A stretch of DNA of 64,000 nt from Baylisascaris procyonis (Eukaryota; Nematoda; Chromadorea; Rhabditida; Ascarididae). The stretch is from contig JAZARR010000167.1 in NCBI GenBank assembly GCA_037389465.1, positions 186,001 through 250,000 of the forward strand, given 5' to 3'. This document shows, one piece after another, positions 55,443 through 64,000 of the stretch. The notes beneath the pieces were generated by a model. The model worked only from the letters and a program-made list of their open reading frames with translations, was not told the origin of the DNA and searched no databases. The position numbers were made by a program, and so were the translations under genes. The stretch's first letter is position 1, and every line of letters starts with the position of its first letter.

Positions 55443-58400
55443 ATGATTGAGATTTCGCCATTCGCGATCGCTTATTCGATATTCGGCGCTATTCTCTTTT
55501 CGTTGATTGCACTTACACAATGCTGTGCTAAAAAATCGTAAGATTACCTCTCTTTTTTTTACATTTCGTTGACAAACCCTTCAAAAATAACTATAATTGC
55601 ATATTCGAATCCTTTATGTAAGTGTCGTATGCATAACGATGGATTGAATATTTACATGAGCGAGCGATCAGGTAAACTGTATTTAAATGAGTAAATAAAT
55701 TCGCACTGAAAGCTTATATTTACCGGTTGGTCCGCAGCGCATCGGTAAAAAACACTCGCAATATACTTCATATACTGAGCTGCTAAATGAATAGTGATGG
55801 ATCAAGGGCATTTGAAGACTTTTTCCAATTTGGTGTCAACTCCAATCGCTCGCATAGTGATCTTGTGTTTTCGTTGTACGAACGCATAAGCCCCACCCGG
55901 AGTCGTTCACACTATTAGCGTCCTTGCTCAGACCCCATATCCAGAAGCGCCATTGGTGTTGATAAACTAATACGTACGGTAAAACAGTGCTGTGAGGATT
56001 CATTCTAATCTCACATGATGTCTGCCTGAATTTGCATCGCGTTCTACAACCCAAAATTTTTGTTCTATCTGGCAGGCCGAGGTCCAAAAGTGGCAATTAT
56101 ATTCGAAATCCTCATTTTGAATTATACTTTCAAGTGAAGTTCTCGAATAAATTTGGAAGGAATTTTTGCTGTAGTGGGATTCAGAGTCAGCATATGCTTT
56201 GTCAACAAGATAAATGTTGACAATGAGTTATTGCTAAGATTGTTTCATCTAGTGCAAATATACTCATTTCAGAGTTGACGTAACGATTGTAAATGAAAGC
56301 TGCAGGGAATATTAAGCATAATTTTGCACTTTAGGGTTATCCCACAAAATGTTTTTCTCCACGGCAAACTCAGACAAACGACAAATGTTCACTGTAGTCG
56401 ACATTACTCAATAACAGTGACATTTTAAAAGCAGACGGTTAAGATAGTGGAAAATTATAAATATTTGATCAACAACATAAACTTCAGCAGCACTATGCAA
56501 TAGCTTGTCGACGTGTGTGGTCTGTCCTTTTATCTTTGTGTTAATTCCAACTCAGAAATCATAAAACCGGCAGTGGAAGCTAGTAAAATTGTTAGATCGT
56601 ATAAATTTGCTATCGCTCATTTGGATCTAAACTCACATGCATGCTATTTACACTAGACGGAGTTTCAGCTTAAGTTGATCATTTCACGAGAAATTTTTTT
56701 TTTTTTAATTTATAGCAGCTATGACATCAATTGAATTAGAATGGTAGTGCTTCATCTTTTATATTATCTGTTGGTAGATTACTTGGCTTGGCCAGGTACT
56801 TGGCCAGATTAGTGAAGTGCAAAGCAGCCCACCGCGTTAGTTGATTCAGTATTCATCCAAATTGGTATTGTCACGAATGTGGCTCTAGGAGTAGTAAAGA
56901 TGGCGTTCAATAAAAAATTTTGAACTAATCTAATTTTCGAAGCGAATAAAAGAATTTGAGTTGAAGTTTGAGAACACAAATAAAGACCAATGTGTTCGGA
57001 TTCTGAAACACTGGAATGATTACAGACCTAATAAAACACAACCACCACCTCCGAGGGTTCCAAGTGTTCCACCACTACCACCACTTCGCCCTGAAGATGA
57101 ACAGAAAACACAGCCATTGGATGAGGCAGCAGTAAAACCAGCGGAAGCACCTAAGGAAGCAGCCGGTAAGCCAACCGATTCAAAGGAAGCAGCTAAGGAA
57201 GGAGGAGATAAGAAAGAGGAAGGCAAGAAAAAAGAAAGGGAAGAAAAGAAAGAAGAAGGCGAAAAGAAAGAACACGAGGAGAAAGAAGGCGAAGGAGAAA
57301 AGAAGGAGGATGAGAAGAAAGAGGAGGGAGAGGATGGTGAGAAGAAAGATGGTGAGAAAAAAGAAGAGGAAGGAGGAAAGAAGGAGGAAGGTGAAAAGGA
57401 GGTATCGCTTGAAAATATTCGCTCCCTTACAGTTAAAATATCTTAATAGTAGCCGACAAAGCCACAAAACTCACTTTCGCAGTCATGATGCACACTATTC
57501 ATTGCTGCATAAGGAAGCTAGTTTTAATCAAGCACAAACATGGAAATGCCGATATCTTTAGTGGTGAGTGGAAACAACGTCCACTGGATGGAGTCAGACT
57601 TTAGACCTTCCGCTTTTCAGAGAACGGCTCAAACTCACTGCCTTATCTCCGAACGTCCTGCCGCACACAACCTGCTATCGTCACCAAGTCATATCTGTAG
57701 ATTAGCCTTTACGGAAAAAGGAAAATTTCAGCAGGATGACTCATGAAATTGAGGAAAATATTAGCAACATGAAAATCATCTGATCAGCATCGATAACGTT
57801 TGCAAATGGTTAAACGATACCTGTATAAACGGGCCTCTTTATTTCATAGAAGTGTGTCATCAGAATATTTTATGACATCATTATTGAGGTGAATCCGTTT
57901 CGTCATAACCAATATTGAGAAATATAGACTATTTATTGCAATTTTCGTCATAAAATTGAAATAATAAGTGCATCGGTATTGCTTTTACCTCCTCGATCTT
58001 GCGAATGGATGGATTGCTGCAGCGATTGAGTGATATTGAGTGATATGATTGCAAATTGTCACGATGATATGTGAAGGATGAAAAGAGAACAGAGACCGAA
58101 AATTCATATCAAACAATCACTTTATTAGTGGAGCGTGTTGTCATGTTTAAATGTGATAGCCTCTAGGAAGGGAAGGAACGATCGACGCAGCGATCGAAAG
58201 AAAGTGAAAAGAAGAAAGAAGGCTCGAAGAAAGAAGGTTCGAAAAAGGACTCCAAGGCGTCGAAGAAGGAATCAAAGAAGGGTTCGGTGAAGGAAGGATC
58301 AAAGAAGGAGGTATCGAATAAAGTGGACAATCTTTTTTGTTCCATTAGCACCCAGTAAGTGGTTGAATCGCCATCAAAAATGTAATGCGGACCTGTAGTG

Positions 58401-59775
58401 AGGTTGCCAAATATGTGCTTTTAAGATGTTTTCCGATTTCTGTCACAGAAATGTCGGATTCTCCCACGTTCCAGAGGATGTAAGGATGAACGGTAGGAGG
58501 GGAAGGGGATGAGCAATGCGTCGCTCGTTGGATTTTTAGGTGCTTCTTGTAGAGAATACTGTTCACTGTGCTTATTTCAGGGTGAGGCTTCAGCCATCGC
58601 CGTCAAAGAGGTTAGTGTTTCTATGAAACTTCAACATCAAATATGTTCGCCATTTAGCTTTGCATTAAATGAATGCGTACAACGAACATCCAGTAAATCG
58701 ATTAATGAGCGCATGTGTTTATATATTCTCAAAGTGCCCTTATTCAAGGTATGCAATATATAATGTCTGCATTCCACTACCATGTAGCAGTTTAGTCGCA
58801 AACAGCACTATATTTTAGTGGTCACTGTGCTTACTATTCGATTTTCACAATTTCTTCTTCGACAAGTTTTTACTGCAAAATAAATATAATTTTTTCTAAC
58901 AATTAGATTATGAAGAATGACTTGTCTTTTTGAATTGTTAACCCTTGCAGTGAAAGCATTTCAAAGTGTCCTCGAAAGCAAAAGGATTGCGGTGGTCATT
59001 TGCAGATATGTTGATCACGATTGCTCTTATCTATTTCCATTATTCATATGTCTATTGTCCGTGTTTGCGTGTTTTTTTCCTTTTCTTATGAATGTATGTT
59101 TTCATCATGTGTTCAAACTTTTTTGAGATAGAGATGGTTAGCTCTATTATTCGTGTGTTGAATTATATTGTTCAACATCGGAACATTTTTAGACACAACG
59201 TGATGATGATGCATCAGATGCGGAAAAGAAGATAAAAGAAAAGAAAGATGATGAAAAAGGTGAGGAACCCAAAGATGAAGACAAAGAAAAGAAGAAAGAA
59301 TCGAACGAGGAAGAGAAGAATGCTGATGAAAAGAAAGAGGAATCAGTAAAAAATGATAAGAAAGGCAATGAAGAAGGCAGCAAAAAGGTGAGTGATGTTT
59401 TTTCTTCTTCCAAAATAAATTGTAGTTGGACAAAGTGACAAGTTTTTTGATGCTTATTCAAAAAACATCCTTCTCAAATGGTATCCTTTAAAAGATTGCA
59501 AATTTCTGCTACCGGTCGGTTTTGAGCAATCATTTCACAAACGAGCGCAAGTTTGCTAGATTGAAGCCGTATTAACGAGACCCTATAGATTGGGTTTTTC
59601 ATTGTAATTCTTAGCAATAATGGTGAAGGAACGAGAGGAAACGATGCATCCTTTATGAAGCAGTGAAGCGTATGACCGTTCAATCGAAAGAATCTGATGC
59701 GTTCAATGGATTTAATTACAGAGTGAGAAGAAGGAAGCAGAGGAAGGTGAGAAGGACGAGAAGAAGGACGAATGA
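55443..59775 (+). CDS. Membrane-anchored Lys/Glu-rich repeat protein 2
   Basis: Paralogue of gene 1 with the same six-exon plan: 55443-55537, 57026-57401, 58167-58310, 58581-58610, 59193-59387 and 59722-59775. Phases repeat those of gene 1 (2, then 0 throughout). The product is about 297 residues, shorter because exons 2, 3 and 5 carry fewer repeats. Residues 6-28 are a membrane segment. The proline-rich linker holds the same LPPLRPEDEQKTQPL motif. Exon 3 has a few GSKKE units, exon 4 is a 10-residue cassette (GEASAIAVKE), exon 5 is acidic Lys/Glu, and the tail ends KKDE. Exon 1 lies in the duplicated block; the other exons are outside it. The polyadenylation signal is at 59833. Function unknown; the low-complexity tail must not be assigned by similarity searches without masking. 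Confidence 0.75.
56003..57025. other. Rest of intron 1 of gene 2
   Basis: Contains the remainder of a dispersed repeat to about 56100 and an A/T-rich part. No nested gene seen. Confidence 0.4.
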
Positions 59776-59832
59776 ATTGATTGTATGAGAAGGATTGATG
59801 TTCTACACTCAATGTTGCTACAATGAAACTTC

Positions 59833-59838
59833 AATAAA
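59833..59838 (+). promoter_or_regulatory. Polyadenylation signal of gene 2
   Basis: AATAAA 58 bases after the stop codon. Confidence 0.6.
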
Positions 59839-60489
59839 ATTATGTGTTCACTTGAAAGAAACGTTTTCGCCAACGATCCATCGCTTTGAAAGCCTTTCAC
59901 ATAATCGAATGGAAGTTGTTCGGTACTTACATGGCATATATTGGCAAATATAAGGTATACAAAGCATATTCAAATGTCCAATAACAGTAAGTAAGGTCAA
60001 ACGCAAGAAAGAGAAATGAATGGACATTAGAGAGCTGGAAAATCTCTGATAGAGATAAATGCAAATAGAATATGCTCGAGTAGAATGTTGAAATAGAATT
60101 GTACAAGAGTAAAAGGTGGTATAAGAAACCGGCACAGAATATTAAAACTGGAATATATCGGTACAGGATATTAAAATTGTAAGCTGGCGGAATAAAATAT
60201 AGGGCGAGAAGTAAATTCAACTCATCGCTTCCAACCGGTCTAGTTGAAATTTCAAATGTTTGTTAAGAAGAGGCTAATACGGTAGCTATTCTAAGCGACA
60301 TCTTAAACTCATTGAACAAACAAGGGTTAATCAAATATGACGGCAAATCATTTCGTGTTGTTGTACCACATAAACAAAACTGCGTATCAAAGTATTGTGC
60401 ACTCAATTTTCAGAGTGTTAACACCTCTGAACAATTTAATGAAAACGTAGAGAAATTCGAAAAGTCAATATCTGTGTAAATGAATATAA

Positions 60490-60510
60490 TTTTTTTTTTT
60501 TTTTTTTTTT
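60490..60510. repeat. Poly-T run of 21
   Basis: Uninterrupted T run within a spacer. Confidence 0.9.
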
Positions 60511-60759
60511 GAAGAAATAAGCGGTGGAGGGGGAGGAGGGGGAAGAATCGAGAAATTGACCTTCATATCGATTGGATTCTACTTTAAGGGGAAATTGTTT
60601 TAAAGTTGATCACATCAAAATCAATTATATACATTAAATATAATTAAACAACTAGAATACATTTAATACAATTAAGCAATTGCAGTATATGGATTGTTAA
60701 ATTATAATAAATGCATTGAAATCAATCAGTAATAATCTGGGAATTCAAATATTACAATA

Positions 60760-60867
60760 ACCTGGGAAAACCTGGGAAACGACCTGGCAAGACCTGAGAA
60801 ATAACCTAGGAAAACCTGGGAAATAACCTGGAAAAACCTCGAAAATAACCTGAGAAAACCTGGGAAG
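60760..60867. repeat. Minisatellite with ACCTGGGAAA-type units
   Basis: Irregular units of 10-15 bases (ACCTGGGAAA, GACCTGGCAAG, ATAACCTGGAAAA) fill about 108 bases, roughly eight copies. No coding role is evident. Confidence 0.85.
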
Positions 60868-62965
60868 AATTACAGTAAGCGTCCAGCACTAGTACACATT
60901 TTTGATGACATTCGCAGATAGTGTCTCCATTCAAAACGTAATGATATATCCAAACTACAACTATTCAAAAATTGATAACTCACCGAAGTCCTATGCGAAA
61001 ACGATACAGCGTGAAGAATGTAAAGATGGTCGTCTAAAAAATCAACCGTTTTTGAAACCTCCATCGCCTCGCCCGGATCCGAGTATCCGCAAGGGATCTT
61101 CGCGGAACGTAAAAACCCAGCTGCGGCCCACTGGGCATAAAAAGGACCCCGTTCCCGAGTGGGTGGGATCTATAGCATCGCATGGCTGAGGCCCTTCTGG
61201 CAGCTGACTCCGCTCACTGGGAACCCTTCCATATATGAAACCACTCGCGATGGATAGCGATCGGCAAAGACTTGAGCAGAAATACGCAACGCGACCATTT
61301 TGCAGTTATAGCGCTGTAGCGCAACTTATCCACAATTGTTGATTTCTGTCTGGATTGCTGTAACTAAAATGCTTTGAATTGAAACAAAGCGACAGACTTG
61401 AATACAACTTTTTCGTTTTTTTCCCTCTGGTAAGGGGTTTCTACTTCCCTTGCCCGAGGGCATTGTGTTTCAGCTCTCATCTCGTTTTGAAGCTGCTTTG
61501 ATGAATTATAACGAAAGAAATTGTATGACGCTGTTTCTGTGCGCTTTTGCAAATTTATCAGTGCCCATTATGTCTGTACATATGTATTTGTCTGTACCTG
61601 TCTGTCGGACAGTTTCATCCGAGCAGTTAGGCTAGAATTAACTTCCCGTTGGCCCATCTGCTTCAACAAAGCACTAGATATTTCAGTATTTCGCTTACGT
61701 TCCCACTAGTCGAAATTTTGTTTTTCTCGGATCGGATCGCCAAAAAAGGCGAAAATTTGAATGAGATAATTGAAATATGAAGGCATTTTTCTGCACATCC
61801 TTTTTTTGTAAATAATTAGAATGGTCGGCGTGATGGAGGGAATATAAAGTCGCATTAGTTCAAACATATTTTCATTCCCGGAGTTTTGTGCTAAAAAATG
61901 AATGTTCTCTTAATAAAACTATTGAGAGGGATCTTCTCGCTTGTAAAATATGCTCAAATTCGAGAATTTCATTGTGTGCATACCGGGAAAATCATTCTTT
62001 AACGTAAGTGAGCTTATTATAAGCAGTTTTTCCTTGGACGATATAGGAATGAGGTGTAGGTATGTTAGATAATTTTTAGCGGATAAGACCATCTATTTCA
62101 AGATTAACACCGAACGAAGCTTTTTTTGCCTCAAAAAAAAAATTTTTTTTAACACTCCTGAAATTTGGCTCATGCTTCTGAATTATTTTACTCTTCTTGT
62201 GGAAATTCTGTCGCTACCATGCCTGCATATGTTCCGGTTTCATTTTTCCACAATTATGGTAGTTTGCATTTTTTTTTTTGAAAATGAAGAAAAAAGCTTT
62301 TTTTGACACCTTTCAACTATCCTCTACTGTGTCCTAGTTTTCCTCCCTGTTTCTTGAAAATTGAAGTCATGCGAAACTTTGTTCGAAGATTTCCCCAACG
62401 TCCACTCTTTTTTTTAAAACAACAAATGACTTTTTTCGCATTGAAGGATGTTTTGTTGTCTCTATTTTCATTTGCTGTGCCGCGTTCGATGTACCAATTC
62501 AGCAGTTTCCTCAATATGATCGTTCGTTTTCACACTCTGCGTAAGCGTTACGATTCGGGTCTGCGTAATTTCCCACCATATCAGACCGTCTGACTTCGGG
62601 ATTCCCATAGCCCCAGAGATTTGCACATTTACGATATTGCCTTACTCAAGCTATGTTTGCAGGTAATGTTCTCTTACTTCATCTGTCGTATTCTGTCTGT
62701 AAGAATTACATGAAATCGAATAGTTGATATATGAGGGGGAATATATGGGATCCTCAATTCTGAGGCGCTCGTATATGAAAGATGGCATTGAAAAGAGTTG
62801 TTGAATTCATCGTTTTGTGTTTCAGTTAGATGCTCAGATCGGATTGAATACATACTTGTATCACCCGCAGGTTCGCTTATCCCAGAACGAATCGATCTTG
62901 GTACGCACGTATCATTTCACGCCTCATAATAAACGTTTATCGTGATCGCTTCAAGAGGTGCGCTC

Positions 62966-64000
62966 ATGAAAAAGAAATCGAAATCCACATCCACAAATCC
63001 ATTTCGGGTATGTTTACTGATTTTTACCTTTGATTTCAAGTTGAATTTATGTAACAGTAGTCCCAGACTATCATTAAAATAATCCATTTCATTCAGACGT
63101 TATGAATTCATAAGATTTTCTGGTCTAACTAGACCATAATTATCCACTTCAACCATCTACAGGATGAGTTTCTGTTTTTTTTTTTTCGATGATTACGAAG
63201 CACATGATATTCATTTGTCGGATCGGAGAGGTCTAGAGTGGAAAGCAATCGATAATTTTTCTCACCATAGGCTGTTAGTTTGATAATATCAACTCCGTAA
63301 TGATGAGATTGGTGTTGCACAGAAATTCCTGTTTTTTAAGGGGGAGGAGAGAGTTACATTGTCGAAGTTGACCAGTGTTCATTAAAATTCTGCCTCTGAA
63401 ATCCCCAAATACCGCTTTTTTAGTCCAAATTGTGGTTTTTGGAAAACCCATTCTAATGCAAAATAGTTACAATACTTTGAAGTAACAAGCAGTTCCGGCG
63501 TCTTACGTAAACAGTTGATGCGAAAAATGAATGTTTTATTACTTGTTTACGGAAGTTCTAACATAATCAGACATAGTTAGGAAGCAGTCCTATTTCATAA
63601 TTTTATCCATTTCTTTTCTCACTTCGAACTTCATTCACTATTTATAAACTTTTATGCGGCTCATATGGATCAGTGGATAAAGTATACTGCCACGACAGGT
63701 TTTTGACAGTTTTTGCCTTTTTTTTTGCTGCTTGCAAGTAATACGATTCAATTGCTTGAGTTATTCTACAGTGCTGTGACTGCAATATGGCAACACTGTA
63801 GTGTTAAGGGACTGTAGAATCGAATGCCGTTTACCTGCACTTTTCTAATCGATAAGTTTCTTGAATTTATTCAAGGGGAATTCGTTTATTTTCAGTACAT
63901 ACCGTTCAACGAGCAAATTGCTAACATAAATGCCGATGTAACAAAATGGCAGATCGCATTACCAACAACGACAACAGAACGAGAAACATTTTTCTACGAT
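62966..64000 (+). CDS. utp20: UTP20 homologue, first two exons (partial)
   Basis: Start of a gene that continues beyond the window. Exon 1, 62966-63007, codes 14 basic residues from ATG (MKKKSKSTSTNPFR) and ends in phase 0 at a GTATGT donor. Exon 2 starts at 63896 after a TTTTCAG acceptor and stays open to 64000 (35 codons). The join reads NPFRYIPFNEQIANINADV, followed by a region ending ERETFFYD. This resembles the N-terminus of UTP20/DRIM, where a basic leader precedes 'y-R-F-x-x-F-x-E-r-l-x-x-v-n-i-D' and, about 20 residues on, 'E-T-x-F-x-e'. UTP20 is a very large HEAT-repeat protein of the small-subunit processome in the nucleolus. Only about 49 residues are visible, so the call rests on a short match. 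Confidence 0.6.

Larger units (their letters stand above)
50452..56002. repeat. 5.55-kb duplicated block, downstream copy
   Basis: Counterpart of 35312-40862. Here both ends run smoothly into functional context: the left end lies within exon 5 of gene 1, the right end within intron 1 of gene 2. The right-end dispersed repeat (minus frame 55836-56096) continues past 56002 here but is cut in the upstream copy. Confidence 0.95.
59776..62965. other. Spacer between gene 2 and the UTP20 homologue
   Basis: No confident gene. A plus frame at 60902-61189 has a GC-rich second half (about 61060-61200) that looks like a dispersed repeat. A plus frame at 62303-62593 ends in an Arg-rich, coding-like stretch but lacks splice context. 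Around 62826 a TTTCAG acceptor precedes a short open stretch that may be 5' untranslated leader of the next gene. Confidence 0.3.

Overview
This window is nuclear DNA from a nematode, most likely a clade V strongylid of the hookworm type. The evidence is a sperm-type MSP-domain gene, nematode-style chemoreceptor genes, introns of hundreds to thousands of bases with GT..AG ends, LINE fragments, long (TA)n tracts and many decayed dispersed repeats. All genes are split. The models below were built by hand from splice signals, phase and paralogue comparison.

Layout. 1-8.5 kb: gene-poor, with one possible minus-strand chemoreceptor exon and a (TA)n tract. 8.5-25.3 kb: a 7TM chemoreceptor module present three times. 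A (+, 8550-11700) is open through all seven membrane segments. B (-, 16745-20628) carries a nonsense codon. C (+, about 21790-24330) has lost the TM4-TM5 exon and part of TM1-TM3. The TM4-5 exons of A and B are almost identical although the rest has diverged, which suggests gene conversion. 26.9-30.5 kb: a complete Twisted-gastrulation (Tsg) homologue in four exons, modelled at 228 aa, a likely secreted BMP-pathway modulator. 30.5-35.1 kb: LINE remnants, (TA)n tracts and dispersed repeats.

35.2-59.8 kb is the most unusual part. Two paralogous six-exon genes (45521-51605 and 55443-59775) encode an N-terminal membrane segment, a proline-rich linker with a conserved motif, and long Lys/Glu/Gly/Ser low-complexity tails. 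I cannot assign them to a known family. A 5.55-kb block holding the 3' end of the first gene and the first exon of the second occurs twice, at 35312-40862 and 50452-56002. I saw no mismatch between the copies wherever I compared them. The downstream copy sits inside intact gene structures; the upstream copy is broken at both ends and leaves an orphan 3' end and an orphan first exon. A two-exon gene for a small sperm-type MSP-domain protein (41555-42967) lies just after the upstream copy.

59.8-64 kb: a minisatellite and dispersed repeats, then the first two exons of a UTP20 homologue (ribosome biogenesis) that runs off the right edge.

Functional links between neighbours are weak. The MSP gene and the TATA-driven Lys/Glu-rich genes could share germline expression, but that is only inference from position.
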